Assembly (NCBI GenBank): GCA_014584395.1
Contig: JACTMY010000010.1
Span: 62,001-126,000 of the forward strand
Direction of reading: 5' to 3'
From: Planctomycetota bacterium
GTDB lineage: Bacteria; Planctomycetota; Planctomycetia; Gemmatales; HRBIN36
Length of the DNA stretch: 64,000 nt
The position numbers were made by a program, and so were the translations under genes. The notes beneath the pieces are model-generated. The model did not search any database and was not told the DNA's origin. It saw nothing but the letters and a program-made list of their open reading frames with translations. Shown in pieces: positions 27,284 to 36,426 of this stretch. Positions within the stretch are counted from its first letter, which is position 1. Every line of letters begins with the position of its first letter.

Positions 27284-27712
27284 TTATTCCCCTCCCTTGG
27301 AGGCAGCGGCGTGAACCCACTCCGCCATGCCATCCGGTGCATGGTCCAATTTCCAAATCGGCACCATTTCCTTGACGCGCTCCATGGCGAACTGCGCCGC
27401 GGCGAAGGCTTGGTGTCGATGCGGCGTGCTGACGGCGATGGCGACGCTGATCTCCGTCAACTCCAGCCGCCCTAAGCGATGCACGATGGCCACGTCGCCC
27501 ACGGGCCAGCGGGACCGGACGTCCGCTTCAATCTTGGCCAGCTCCGATTCGGCCATGGAACGATATGCTTCATAGGTCAAGGCCTGAGTGATTTTGCCAT
27601 GGGTCTGTTCCCGCACCGTGCCGAGGAAGAGGACGACGGCGCCGCACTCCTTGCGGATCACCTGGTCCGTCAAGGCATGGGCATCGATTGGCTGCTCTTG
27701 CAATCGAATCAT
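27284..27712 (-). CDS. moaE: Molybdopterin synthase large subunit MoaE
   Basis: A 142-residue subunit that, with MoaD, adds the dithiolene sulfurs to cyclic pyranopterin monophosphate. Recognisable features are GAVVLFLGTVREQTHGK, LTYEAYRSMAESEL, VAIVHRLGRLELTEISVAIAV and the catalytic lysine region PIWKLDHAPDG (usual PIWKKE). The ATG at 27712 has GGAGG five bases upstream and follows the moaD stop by one base; a GTG at 27724 is less likely. Confidence 0.95.
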   Translation of the reverse strand: MIRLQEQPIDAHALTDQVIRKECGAVVLFLGTVREQTHGKITQALTYEAYRSMAESELAKIEADVRSRWPVGDVAIVHRLGRLELTEISVAIAVSTPHRHQAFAAAQFAMERVKEMVPIWKLDHAPDGMAEWVHAAASKGGE

Positions 27713-27713
27713 T

Positions 27714-27959
27714 TTAGCCTCCACTCACGGGCGGGATCACCGCCACGACGGCCGCTTCGGGCACGGGATCGTTGTCGCCGGCATAGGCTTCATTCACGGC
27801 CAATCGACAAGCAGGCAACAGGCGTTCCATGGTCGGCCATTGGCCCGCGATCCGCTGGCGGAGGTCCATGACGGTCAAATTCCGGGACCAATCCCACTCG
27901 ACCTCGGCTTGACCGGCGAGTTGCGCCGCCCCGGCGAAGAAAAGAACGCGAATGGGCAC
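27714..27959 (-). CDS. moaD: Molybdopterin synthase sulfur-carrier subunit MoaD
   Basis: An 81-residue ubiquitin-fold protein ending in the GG tail that is thiocarboxylated for sulfur transfer to MoaE. It opens PIRVLFFAGAAQLAG and ends VVAVIPPVSGG, as expected. The GTG at 27959 is chosen because GGAGGT lies eight bases upstream and the length fits the family. An ATG at 27986 that overlaps the stop of the oxidase gene (TGATG) would add nine residues and is an alternative. Confidence 0.9.
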   Translation of the reverse strand: MPIRVLFFAGAAQLAGQAEVEWDWSRNLTVMDLRQRIAGQWPTMERLLPACRLAVNEAYAGDNDPVPEAAVVAVIPPVSGG

Positions 27960-27985
27960 AGGTTGGCACCTCCAGGTGGTGGTCA

Positions 27986-30904
27986 TCAGGCAGAGGCCGC
28001 CGGCTTAAGCCGCTCGCTTAAGCCTGGCATCAATCCGTAGGCCAAGGCCAGGTACTGAATCGGATGCAGCGTGGCTTTGCCTGAAGCATGTTCCATTTGC
28101 ATGCGGCACGAACTGCATTCGGTCGAGCCAAAATGGATGTCCTCGCGCCGCAGCCGATCCAGCATGGGCTTGCCCGCGGCCAGGGAGAGATCAAAGAAGC
28201 TATCCTTGAAACCAAACGTCCCCGCCATGCCGGAACAGCTCAGGTCCATCGTCACGACTTCCATCCCTGGTATCCATTGTAGCAAGGATGGAGCCGCGAT
28301 TTCAGGCACTAAAACTTTCATGTGGCAAGGGACGTGATGTCCGACGCGACAAGGAATCGACTGCACGGGTGGGCGCAGTTTACCCTCGCCCTTCAATCGA
28401 CCCAGGAAAGCGGTCAACTCCGTCGTGGACTCAGCGACCCGGCCGACGTCGGGGTCATCGATGAGATCGTGATAATCCTGCTTGAGCATCAGCGCGGCCG
28501 TCGGTTCGGAGCAGAGAATGGTATACCCCATGCGTGCCAGGTCGGCTAAATGGTTGAGATTGCGCTGGGCCATGCGCCGGGCCGATTCAATGTCCCCATG
28601 AGCCAAGGGCGCGATGCCGCAGCCGATTTGTTCGCGCGGCACGTACACTTCGATGCCATGATGATGCAGGACGGCCACGGTGGCCTCGGCGATCTCGGGA
28701 TCGTTGTAATTGGCGTAAAGATCCACGAAATAGGCCACCTTGAGGCCCTGTTTATGGTGAAGAGGCTTGGTCCAGCCGCGGCGTGCGGCCCTTTGAATAA
28801 AACTTTGCGAGGCGAAGACCGGCAATTTTCGGCGCCGGGAGATGCCGAAGAGCTTCCAGAGCAAGTAGCGAAAGGAACGGCTCTTGAGCATGAAGTTCGT
28901 GAACCAGGAAAAGGTGCTGCCCAAGGAGGCCAGCGACTCCGTGCGGGCCAGCGCCCACTCTTCCCAGGAAAGGCCGTTCTCCGCCACGTGCTGCGCCTTG
29001 GCCTCGAGCATCAACTTGGGAATGCCCACGTGGGAGGGACATTCCACCTGGCACATCTTGCAATTCACGCAAAGGTCCGCCACGGCGCGAACTTGATCCG
29101 CCCCGATCGGCAAGCCGTTCGTTTCCGAAAGCAAGCGGCGCAGCATATTGGCCTTGGCCCGAGGGGACGCGGCTTCCATTGGCTCGGCCCGATAGATCGG
29201 GCACATGCGGCCCTGGTCGAGCGTGGCTCGGCAATCGCCACAACCGTTGCAGCGGTTGGCTTGCTCATCCATCGCGGCTGACGGCCAAATGAGTTGCAGC
29301 TCCACTTTGACGGGCTCCTGCGGCGCGGCCCAGCGACGCACGTGCTCGAGCGGATCGCCGTGGCCATCGGCCAGGATTTTTCCGGGGTTAAACAGGCCCA
29401 TTGGATCGAACAGTTGCTTGATTTCCTTCATGACCGGATAGAGGCGGCCGTACTGCTGCTCAATCCAGGGGCGGCGAGCCAGACCCACGGCGTGCTGGGT
29501 GCTGATCGTTCCCCCCATGGACAAGACCGTCTCGTAGATTTCATCCGCCAGATCGCGGAGCAGGTTGATGTTTTGCTTGAGGCGCGGGTTCAGGAAAGGC
29601 CTGACATGGACCTGTCCCGCACCCGCATGCAGGTGCAGGCTGGCCGTGACCTGGCGCCGCTGGAGCATCGTTTGCAGCCGATGCAGGAAGTCCGTTAAAT
29701 GCTCAGGCGGAACGGCGATATCCTCAAAAAAGGGCAATGGGCATTCCGAGCCGCGCATACTGTAGAGCGTCGTCAAGGTCATGGAACGGAGTTGCCACAG
29801 CCATTCCGATTCCTCTTCGCTGGCGGCCGCGTGGACCGAAGTCAAGCCGTGAGCTCCTAAGGGTCGCATTTGATGCATCAGCTTCTCAGCCAGACGCCGC
29901 GCTTGCCCCCAGGCATCCGATTCGTATTCGACCAGGATCAGGGCTTGCACGCCTGGCGTGATGATGCGTTCATAGCGTGCATCTTTTTCCGTTGCCAGGA
30001 CCAGGGTTCGGCGGTCAAGCAATTCACAGGCCGCAGGTTCGCTGGGCAGGCACAGGGGCACGCAGCGGGCTGCCGTTTCCAGGCTGGCAAAACCCAAGGC
30101 CGCGACGCAGCGTTCGGCGGGAAGAGGCACCGTGCGAAGCGTGGCTTCGGTCATGAGGCCCAGGGTCCCCTCCGTGCCTACGAATAAACGTGCCATTTCC
30201 AGGCCGGCGGGAGTCAACACGTCGTGCAACAGGTAACCACAGCGATTGAAGGTGGTTTGCGGTCGGCACAAGTTGATTAAATCGCGATGCTGTTCCAGCA
30301 AACCCAAAAGACGAAAGAGCCTGGGTTCAAGGGTTAACTCGCGTTCGACCGTCGTTTCCGGTAGCGGGACAATGCCCCAGATGTTACAGGTGCTGTCCGC
30401 CCCGACGACCCGCAAGCGCCGCACGTGGTCTCGGGTATACCCCCAGCGCATGGAACGAGCCCCGGAAGCATTGTTCGCCACCATGCCGCCGATCGTGCAC
30501 GTGGCTTCACTGGCCGGATCGGGAGCGAAGCGCCGTCCATGCTCGGCCAAGGTTCGGTTCAATTGCGCGCAGATGACCCCGGGTTGAACGCGAATCGTGT
30601 CGTTTTCCAAGGGATGGATGTGGCGGAAATGGCGCGTGAAGTCGATGACCAGTCCCTGGCCCAGCGATTCGCCCGCCAGCCCGGTCCCCGCCCCGCGGGC
30701 GTGCAGACTGAGCCGATGTTCCGCCGCGTAGCGGACGATCACTTGAACGTCTTCTTCATCCTTCGGGAAGAAGACGCCGAGCGGCATAATTTCGAAGAGG
30801 CTCGCGTCCGTGCTGTAGAGCGAACGCTGCACCTCGTCGAGGAGGAGTTCGCCTCGAACCAATCCGCGCAGGTCGCTCTCGAGGCTAGTGGCTGTGGCCG
30901 TCAC
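27986..30904 (-). CDS. FAD-linked oxidase fused to Fe-S/CCG-domain subunit (glycolate/D-lactate dehydrogenase type)
   Basis: A 972-residue fusion. The N-terminal half is a PCMH-type FAD domain (HARGAGTGLAGESLGQG, NNASGARSMRWGYTRDHV) plus the FAD-oxidase C-terminal domain (about 240-540, LHLHAGAGQVHVRPFL). Two ferredoxin-like motifs follow: CNGCGDC...CPIY and CVNCKMCQVECPSH, about 50 residues apart. The last third has CCG-like redox domains (SCSGMAGTFGF, FGSTECSSCRMQ). This matches the GlcD-GlcF fusion that oxidises 2-hydroxy acids and passes electrons to quinone. The GTG start overlaps the preceding stop by 4 bases (GTGA). It is the large gene of the run leading to moaDEA, though it does not itself show a molybdenum site. 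Confidence 0.93.
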   Translation of the reverse strand: MTATATSLESDLRGLVRGELLLDEVQRSLYSTDASLFEIMPLGVFFPKDEEDVQVIVRYAAEHRLSLHARGAGTGLAGESLGQGLVIDFTRHFRHIHPLENDTIRVQPGVICAQLNRTLAEHGRRFAPDPASEATCTIGGMVANNASGARSMRWGYTRDHVRRLRVVGADSTCNIWGIVPLPETTVERELTLEPRLFRLLGLLEQHRDLINLCRPQTTFNRCGYLLHDVLTPAGLEMARLFVGTEGTLGLMTEATLRTVPLPAERCVAALGFASLETAARCVPLCLPSEPAACELLDRRTLVLATEKDARYERIITPGVQALILVEYESDAWGQARRLAEKLMHQMRPLGAHGLTSVHAAASEEESEWLWQLRSMTLTTLYSMRGSECPLPFFEDIAVPPEHLTDFLHRLQTMLQRRQVTASLHLHAGAGQVHVRPFLNPRLKQNINLLRDLADEIYETVLSMGGTISTQHAVGLARRPWIEQQYGRLYPVMKEIKQLFDPMGLFNPGKILADGHGDPLEHVRRWAAPQEPVKVELQLIWPSAAMDEQANRCNGCGDCRATLDQGRMCPIYRAEPMEAASPRAKANMLRRLLSETNGLPIGADQVRAVADLCVNCKMCQVECPSHVGIPKLMLEAKAQHVAENGLSWEEWALARTESLASLGSTFSWFTNFMLKSRSFRYLLWKLFGISRRRKLPVFASQSFIQRAARRGWTKPLHHKQGLKVAYFVDLYANYNDPEIAEATVAVLHHHGIEVYVPREQIGCGIAPLAHGDIESARRMAQRNLNHLADLARMGYTILCSEPTAALMLKQDYHDLIDDPDVGRVAESTTELTAFLGRLKGEGKLRPPVQSIPCRVGHHVPCHMKVLVPEIAAPSLLQWIPGMEVVTMDLSCSGMAGTFGFKDSFFDLSLAAGKPMLDRLRREDIHFGSTECSSCRMQMEHASGKATLHPIQYLALAYGLMPGLSERLKPAASA

Positions 30905-31386
30905 CGCGAATGAGTCTCTTCCGCTAAAATTTGTTGTCGGCGCCGCAGCCGCTCCTGGCGATATTTTTCAAACGTCCCCAGCTCGAAGGGTTGGTGCTCT
31001 GGGTTGGGGGGATACCCGCGATGTTGCGATAAACATCGATAGCACAGGGTCACATTGCCCACGAAATAGTAGAGCAGCCCATCGATGGCGGCGGAGCCGA
31101 GCAGGATCGCCCACGTCCAGGCAATGAGATGATAACTGTAGGTCACGAAAGATGCCAGCACCGCTCCCAACAAGATCGACAAACCCAGCCAATGGGGAAA
31201 GTCCTTTTGGATGTACATCTCGTCATGGCCGCAAAAGCGGCAGCGCGTGAGTTGGGGGCGGTCCAGATCGCCGGGTTCCAGCGTGGGCAGCAGTTCGAAC
31301 CCGCAAGATGCGCAGCGGCTCGCATCGAGGGTGGGGCGATGCGGCGGTCCATAATGATCGCAGGCTGGGCACATGACTCGGATCAC
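30901..31386 (-). CDS. Membrane protein with two zinc-ribbon motifs
   Basis: A 161-residue protein of unknown function. It opens with MCPACDHYGPP and CASCGF, and has a further CRFCGHDEMYI, so it carries several CxxC pairs likely to bind zinc. Two membrane segments follow (about residues 68-88 and 90-112), then a region with CYRCLSQHRGYP and a basic C-terminus. GTG at 31386 overlaps the stop of the upstream gene by 4 bases (GTGA) and its own stop overlaps the start of the oxidase gene the same way, so the three are translationally coupled. Confidence 0.75.
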   Translation of the reverse strand: MIRVMCPACDHYGPPHRPTLDASRCASCGFELLPTLEPGDLDRPQLTRCRFCGHDEMYIQKDFPHWLGLSILLGAVLASFVTYSYHLIAWTWAILLGSAAIDGLLYYFVGNVTLCYRCLSQHRGYPPNPEHQPFELGTFEKYRQERLRRRQQILAEETHSR

Positions 31387-32135
31387 GATCCCCTCCCCAT
31401 CAGCAGATGTTCCATGAGCATGAGGTCCACGATTTCGCCCAGGATGACGAAAATGTCCAACACGTAAAGGATGCCCGTGGCAGATTGCGTGGAGCGAATC
31501 TTGGCGGTTTCCCAAGCCATGTAACTTAAGACAGCGGCCCCCAGCAAGCCCGCACCGATGCGCAAGCTGAGCCAAAGCCATCCGAGTCGATCGGTATTGT
31601 ATGCAAAGTGCGTCGCGTCGCCCCAAAGCCAAATGAACACCAAGCCCCGCGCTGCCAAGGCGAAGAAGAAGGCCCGCAATAGTTGGACGAGGGGATCGAT
31701 CGACATTGTGGGGCTATTGAGATACCAATGCCCCAGCAGCATGGCCGTGATGGCCAAGCCCAAAGCGGCCGCCGACGTCGATTCGAGGACCAGGGCCATC
31801 CACCAGGGACGCGGGCTGGCTTGCACCGCCGCGCACATCATCAAGGCCGCGAGCAAGGACAGCACCGCCAGGAACCACATTGGCCAGCGGGCTTTGGCCA
31901 ACTCCTCGATCGACCAGGCCCAGGTTCCGGCCATGGTTAAGCACAGGGCCAGCCCCCAGGGCAGAAAGAACCAGACCTGGTCCGTATTCCAGGCGAACGC
32001 CCCGGCGGCCGCCATCAGCCCCAGGGCAATCAGGTGATGAATCTGAAAAAATCGGGCCTCGATGCCTTGCCGACGAATCAGGTACAGCGAGCCCAACAAC
32101 CCCAATGCCAAGCGCAGCGTGAATGTCTCGACCAT
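31383..32135 (-). CDS. Polytopic membrane protein (about 7 helices), unrecognised
   Basis: A 250-residue integral membrane protein with roughly seven hydrophobic segments; the loops are short. Histidines lie near helix ends (FFQIHHLIALG, LLGHWYLNSP), which could bind haem or quinone, but I do not recognise a family. Partners downstream suggest an electron-transfer or membrane-anchoring role for the FAD/Fe-S oxidase, by inference only. ATG at 32135 has GAGGG close upstream; a TTG nine bases further up is less likely. Its stop overlaps the next gene's GTG. Confidence 0.7.
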   Translation of the reverse strand: MVETFTLRLALGLLGSLYLIRRQGIEARFFQIHHLIALGLMAAAGAFAWNTDQVWFFLPWGLALCLTMAGTWAWSIEELAKARWPMWFLAVLSLLAALMMCAAVQASPRPWWMALVLESTSAAALGLAITAMLLGHWYLNSPTMSIDPLVQLLRAFFFALAARGLVFIWLWGDATHFAYNTDRLGWLWLSLRIGAGLLGAAVLSYMAWETAKIRSTQSATGILYVLDIFVILGEIVDLMLMEHLLMGRGS

Positions 32136-32182
32136 GTCCCTCAACCATGACCCTGCCTGGCGACGGCGGGATCCGTTTGCGA

Positions 32183-32806
32183 TTAACTAAACGAACGACC
32201 GTAGATCAGCGCCATCAACTCGGCTCGGGTGGACAGCTTTTCCTTAAAGACGCCGCGCATGGCGCTCGTGGTGCATAAACTGTTCGGCTTGTGGATGCCG
32301 CGGATCGTCATGCAGGAGTGCGAGGCTTCCAGCACCACGGCCACTCCCTTGGGCTCCAGTTGCTCCATGATCAAATCCGCGATCTCCTCAGTCATGCGCT
32401 CCTGCACTTGGGGGCGATGCGCCACGACTTCCACGACCCGCGCCAATTTGCTCAGCCCCACGATTTTTCCCGAGGGCAAATAGGCGATATGGGCCTTGCC
32501 TTGAAAGGGCAATAAGTGATGCTCGCACATGCTTTCAAAATCGATGTCCTTGACGAGGACCATTTCATCGTATTTTTGCGTGAAACACTTGCGGAGATGG
32601 TTGGCGGGGTCTTGATGCAGCCCCGAGAACAGCTCGGCGTACATGCGTGCCACCCGGGCCGGCGTTTCGAGCAGCCCCTCGCGGTCGGGATTTTCGCCCA
32701 CGGCCGTCAGAATTTCGCGGACTGCCGCTTCGATCTTTTTCAAGTCGACGGCGTGATTTTTCACCCGGGAAGCTTTGCGATGGCGGTTCAAGCTTGGATC
32801 ACTCAT
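32183..32806 (-). CDS. folE: GTP cyclohydrolase I (FolE)
   Basis: A 207-residue enzyme that turns GTP into dihydroneopterin triphosphate for folate or pterin synthesis. Key features are [16 protein letters not shown], the zinc-site motif [37 protein letters not shown] and SHSCMTIRG with the second zinc cysteine. The ATG at 32806 has GGAGAG five bases upstream and gives the family's usual length; upstream in-frame starts add a poorly conserved tail. Together with moaA it marks two GTP-consuming pterin pathways in one stretch. Confidence 0.97.
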   Translation of the reverse strand: MSDPSLNRHRKASRVKNHAVDLKKIEAAVREILTAVGENPDREGLLETPARVARMYAELFSGLHQDPANHLRKCFTQKYDEMVLVKDIDFESMCEHHLLPFQGKAHIAYLPSGKIVGLSKLARVVEVVAHRPQVQERMTEEIADLIMEQLEPKGVAVVLEASHSCMTIRGIHKPNSLCTTSAMRGVFKEKLSTRAELMALIYGRSFS

Positions 32807-33045
32807 ACTGCTCTCCGGGGCGTCTGGTCCTATAACGTTATTCATGCAGGACGTCGCATCGTGGTTTGATGAAGGCTTGGGAGTATCCAAGATGGTTTCG
32901 CTCCTATTCTAGGGTCGGTCAGGGGAGCGTCAAACCGGCACGCTAGCGGTTCGAAGCGCCCGCAGCCATCGCCTATCGATGAACCTCAGCGTCTTGACCG
33001 TGTTCCCTATGGAGATGCAACGGCATTCGAGGGTGAGCTGGATCC

Positions 33046-34446
33046 ATGCGAACGATTGTCATGATCCTCAACCGGGCACGTCTGGACGCCATGGGGCTGT
33101 ACGGTTCCGATACCGCCATGACCCCGCATCTGGATCGCTTGGCCGGCGATAGCGTGGTCTTCGATCAGCATTTCGCCGATCTGCCCGATGTGCGCGGCGC
33201 ACGCCGCGTCTGGAACTCCGGCTGTTATACCCATCCGGGCGGCTTGAGAGCCCCCATGGGCTTGGCTGACCGGCTTTGGGAAGCGCAAGTCCATTCCGTC
33301 TTGATCGGCGGCGAACGCAGTCCGACGCGATCGACGGCGTTTGCGCAAGGCTGGGAAACCACGCAGTGGCTTCGTAAACGGCAACTGCCCGCCATGAATC
33401 AGCCGACGATGGTGGATGGCACGCTGCAATTAGCCATCGATTGGCTGGAGCATTTTGGAACGGTTCATGACAACTGGTGCCTATGGGTGGAAGTGGATGC
33501 CCTCAATCCACCATGGGACCCGGCGGAATACATGGATTGGCAAAAAGCCGCCGCCGAGGATGATGAACCAGCCGCCCCTGCCTCCCAGGAAGCTGAAGCC
33601 GACTCAGCAGACGAAGGTGATGAGGATAATATTGATGCAGGCGATGATGCGGAAAGCGCGGCTTCAACCGCGGCCGCGGATGAAACTCAGGACGACACGG
33701 CAAGCCTTGAAGCCGCGGAGCCGTTGTTTCAATGGCGTTCTGGCTTGATCCGCGATGAAGCCGCGGCGACGATCCAGGCGAGCCTTAAGGGCTGGCAGCA
33801 AGCCTATGGCGGCGTTCTGTCCTACGTGGACGACCTGATCGGTCAGTTCGTGCAACTTCTAAAAGAACTGCAACTCTACGAACAAGTCCACTTGATCATC
33901 ACCAGCGACGTGGGTTTGCCTCTTGGCGAGCACGGCGCCGTGGGCGATGTCACCCCGTGGCTGCATGAAGAGTTGGTACATTTGCCGCTGATCGTGCACT
34001 TGCCGGACAACGCGGAAGCGGGCCGCCGAGTCCATCATCTGACCCAATCCGCCGACTTGCCCGTGACGCTGGCGGAATGGCATCAATTGAATTGGAACAC
34101 ATCCTCCGCCCATGGATTTAGCCTGATGTCCTTGATTCGCGGCCAAACGGCCCAAGCCCGCGACTACCTCTGCAGCCGCCGGCGCCAGGGAAATCAAACC
34201 GAATGGATGATCCGTACCCACCAATGGCATTTTCTCTTGCCGATCTGTCCGGAAGACACGGGGCGCAGCAGACAACTGTTCATCAAGCCGGACGATCGCT
34301 TTGAAGTCAACAATGTGGCGGACCAATACCCCCAAGTGGCGGATCACCTGGAATTGACGCTGCGCCGCTACATCTCCAGCACCTGGTGCGATCCGCTGGC
34401 CACGCCGCCCCCGCTCGACGCCGAAATGCTGAAAATAGCTCAATGA
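33046..34446 (+). CDS. Sulfatase-like protein lacking catalytic and metal residues, with acidic insert
   Basis: A 466-residue protein with the alkaline-phosphatase/sulfatase fold but no export signal. The N-terminal strand ILNRARLDAMGLYGSD corresponds to the sulfatase ISIDTLRADHLGCYG, and HLDRLAGDSVVFDQHFADLP follows as usual. The formylglycine Cys motif is absent (PDVRGARRVWNSG), the metal aspartate is replaced by N, and the SDHG-type motif is TSDVGLPLGEHG. It is therefore probably not a sulfatase in activity. Residues about 167-226 form a strongly acidic Asp/Glu/Ala insert. It precedes an AhpD-like gene by 21 bases. Confidence 0.75.
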   Translation: MRTIVMILNRARLDAMGLYGSDTAMTPHLDRLAGDSVVFDQHFADLPDVRGARRVWNSGCYTHPGGLRAPMGLADRLWEAQVHSVLIGGERSPTRSTAFAQGWETTQWLRKRQLPAMNQPTMVDGTLQLAIDWLEHFGTVHDNWCLWVEVDALNPPWDPAEYMDWQKAAAEDDEPAAPASQEAEADSADEGDEDNIDAGDDAESAASTAAADETQDDTASLEAAEPLFQWRSGLIRDEAAATIQASLKGWQQAYGGVLSYVDDLIGQFVQLLKELQLYEQVHLIITSDVGLPLGEHGAVGDVTPWLHEELVHLPLIVHLPDNAEAGRRVHHLTQSADLPVTLAEWHQLNWNTSSAHGFSLMSLIRGQTAQARDYLCSRRRQGNQTEWMIRTHQWHFLLPICPEDTGRSRQLFIKPDDRFEVNNVADQYPQVADHLELTLRRYISSTWCDPLATPPPLDAEMLKIAQ

Positions 34447-34467
34447 CCCATCCCAGGAGGAATGCCG

Positions 34468-34869
34468 ATGCCCGCCACCGTCAAATTGGTCGATGAGAAC
34501 TGCCCCGATCCGCGCGTGCAAGCCGTTTTCAAGGACATCAAGGAAACCAAAAACATCGACCGCATCCCCAACGTCTGGCGCGCCCTCGCCACGTATCCCG
34601 AACATCTCGAATTGTGCTGGACGCGGCTCAAGGCCATCATGCGCCCCGGCAAACTGGACATGCTCACCAAGGAGATCATCGCCCTGGCCGTATCCGTGAC
34701 CAACGGCTGCGAATATTGCATCAACTCGCACACGGCAGCGGTGAAAAAGTTGGGGCTGGACAACGAGGGGCTGGGGGAAGTGCTCGCCGTCGTGGGGCTG
34801 TATAACACGATGAACCGCATGGCCGATGCGTATCAGATCGAACCGGATATTTTGCCGCCAGTGGAATGA
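34468..34869 (+). CDS. Carboxymuconolactone decarboxylase/AhpD-like protein
   Basis: A 133-residue alpha-helical protein of the AhpD/CMD fold. The redox motif CEYCINSH (C-x-x-C-x-x-x-H) is in place, as in AhpD-like proteins that reduce peroxiredoxin partners. Flanking sequence KEIIALAVSVTNG and HTAAVKKLGL is typical. The ATG at 34468 is used because AGGAGG lies seven bases upstream; an earlier ATG at 34462 abuts it too closely. It follows the sulfatase-like gene by 21 bases and probably shares its transcript. Confidence 0.88.
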   Translation: MPATVKLVDENCPDPRVQAVFKDIKETKNIDRIPNVWRALATYPEHLELCWTRLKAIMRPGKLDMLTKEIIALAVSVTNGCEYCINSHTAAVKKLGLDNEGLGEVLAVVGLYNTMNRMADAYQIEPDILPPVE

Positions 34870-34885
34870 GGGTCGTCCGCAGCGC

Positions 34886-35230
34886 TTATCCCGGGGGCCA
34901 GCCCATAGGCCGCCCGCCCAACAAGTGCAAATGCAGATGGGGCACGGTTTGCCCCGCCTGTTCTTGGCAATTCAGAACCAAGCGGTAACCGGCCGTCAAA
35001 CCAAGTTGCATAGCTAGTGTTTGAGCCACGAGATGCAGATGGCCTAACAACATTTGATCCTCGGCGGCGATGTCCGCGTGCGTGCGAATGACCTTCTTCG
35101 GAATGATCAGCACGTGCGTCGGCGCTTGGGGATGGATATCATGAAACGCCAGACACTGATCATCCTCATGGATGATCTTGGCCGGGATTTGCCGGTCGAT
35201 GATTTTCTTGAAGATGTTGTCGGTCATCAT
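34886..35230 (-). CDS. HIT family hydrolase
   Basis: A 114-residue protein with the histidine triad HLHLHLLGG (HxHxHxx) near its end and the family opening DNIFKKIIDRQIPAKIIHEDD, followed by FHDIHPQAPTHVLIIPKK. This is the small HinT-like type that hydrolyses nucleoside phosphoramidates. GGAGG lies eight bases before the ATG at 35230; a further methionine follows directly. It converges on the AhpD-like gene. Confidence 0.95.
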   Translation of the reverse strand: MMTDNIFKKIIDRQIPAKIIHEDDQCLAFHDIHPQAPTHVLIIPKKVIRTHADIAAEDQMLLGHLHLVAQTLAMQLGLTAGYRLVLNCQEQAGQTVPHLHLHLLGGRPMGWPPG

Positions 35231-35351
35231 GCGTGGACCTCCCGTAAGCCGCAGATAAAGGAGCACGACGGCGCTTTTCAGAATCGCCATAAGCGATCGC
35301 CAGGCCGTTCGGTTTGTTTTCATTCCCATGGCCCAACTCGTCCAGTGAATT

Positions 35352-36287
35352 ATGCGATTTGAAGTTGGTATAGATGAAGCCGGTTATGGCCCCAACCTGG
35401 GTCCATTCGTTATGTCCATGGTCGTCTTCGAAGCGACCGCCGGCGACGGCCCCGCCGATGGTTGGCAGCGTTTGGCTCCGATCGTACGGCGCAGCCATGG
35501 CCTCAAGGATGATCGGGTCATCGTCGATGACTCAAAAAAGGTTTACTCAGCCCGCCAAGGACTAGCCGTTCTGGAAAGGCATCTGTGCCCTTTTTTTCGG
35601 TTGTTGGCTCAACCAGCCACTGTGGCGGACCTTTGGAATCCCTGTGTGTTGCATGAACCTCTCCTGGAACACGACGCACCATGGCTCAACCTTGATCAGC
35701 CTTGGCCATTATATCCCGAACAGGAACCAAGTCCTTCCTGGCAAAGATTAGAGCAAGTCTCGAACCAGGCCGGATACCGGCTGCTTTCATGGAAAAGCGT
35801 GGTCCTGTTTCCTCGACATTGCAATGACTTAATCCGGAAATGGGATTCAAAGGCTTCGCTGCCCCTGGCCGCCATCGAAAGGTTGCTAGATGATCATCAT
35901 TGGCCTGGCCCGGTGGAGATGACGATCGATCGCTTGGGGGGCCGACAGCATTATCATGCCTTTCTGCAGCATCTTTTCCCGAATGCGTTTGTGACCCGGC
36001 AGCAAGAGACGGCGCGGATCAGCCGCTATCGCATTGGTCCGGAAATGAGCGTGCAGTTTGTCGTTGAGGCTGACCAGCTTAGTTTCCCCGTGGCCCTGGC
36101 GTCCATGATCAGCAAATATCTCCGGGAATTCCTGATGCGGCAATTCAACGATTATTGGTGCGGCTTGCTCCCCGGCTTGGAACCCACGGCCGGCTACCCG
36201 GTCGACGCCGAGCGCTGGCGGCAAGCAACGGCCGCGCTGCGCGACAAGCGCCATATTCCTGAACCTTCCGTATGGCGCATGCGGTAA
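35352..36287 (+). CDS. RNase HII-like protein (RNase H fold)
   Basis: A 311-residue protein related to RNase HII but longer than the usual 200-230. The first active-site strand is VGIDEAGYGPNLGPFV (D8, E9), followed by VDDSKKVYSA (usual DSKKL). Two more acidic sites lie in MTIDRLGGRQ and VVEADQLSFPVALASMISKYLRE, matching the third and fourth catalytic carboxylates. The GRG motif that reads the ribonucleotide in RNase HII is GYG here, so specificity may have shifted. It stands alone between a HIT gene and the Hsp70 gene. A true rnhB may exist elsewhere. Confidence 0.75.
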   Translation: MRFEVGIDEAGYGPNLGPFVMSMVVFEATAGDGPADGWQRLAPIVRRSHGLKDDRVIVDDSKKVYSARQGLAVLERHLCPFFRLLAQPATVADLWNPCVLHEPLLEHDAPWLNLDQPWPLYPEQEPSPSWQRLEQVSNQAGYRLLSWKSVVLFPRHCNDLIRKWDSKASLPLAAIERLLDDHHWPGPVEMTIDRLGGRQHYHAFLQHLFPNAFVTRQQETARISRYRIGPEMSVQFVVEADQLSFPVALASMISKYLREFLMRQFNDYWCGLLPGLEPTAGYPVDAERWRQATAALRDKRHIPEPSVWRMR

Positions 36288-36426
36288 AATGCCTGGCAGA
36301 AGCAAGTGATGGTCTTAAACGGGGGCACCCCCATCCCGCTAGCCTGGGTTCGCCTTTGGCGTATACAACATTAGGAACAAGCCGTTCGCCTTTCTTTATT
36401 CACGTTACACGGAGGTCGGCACCGCC

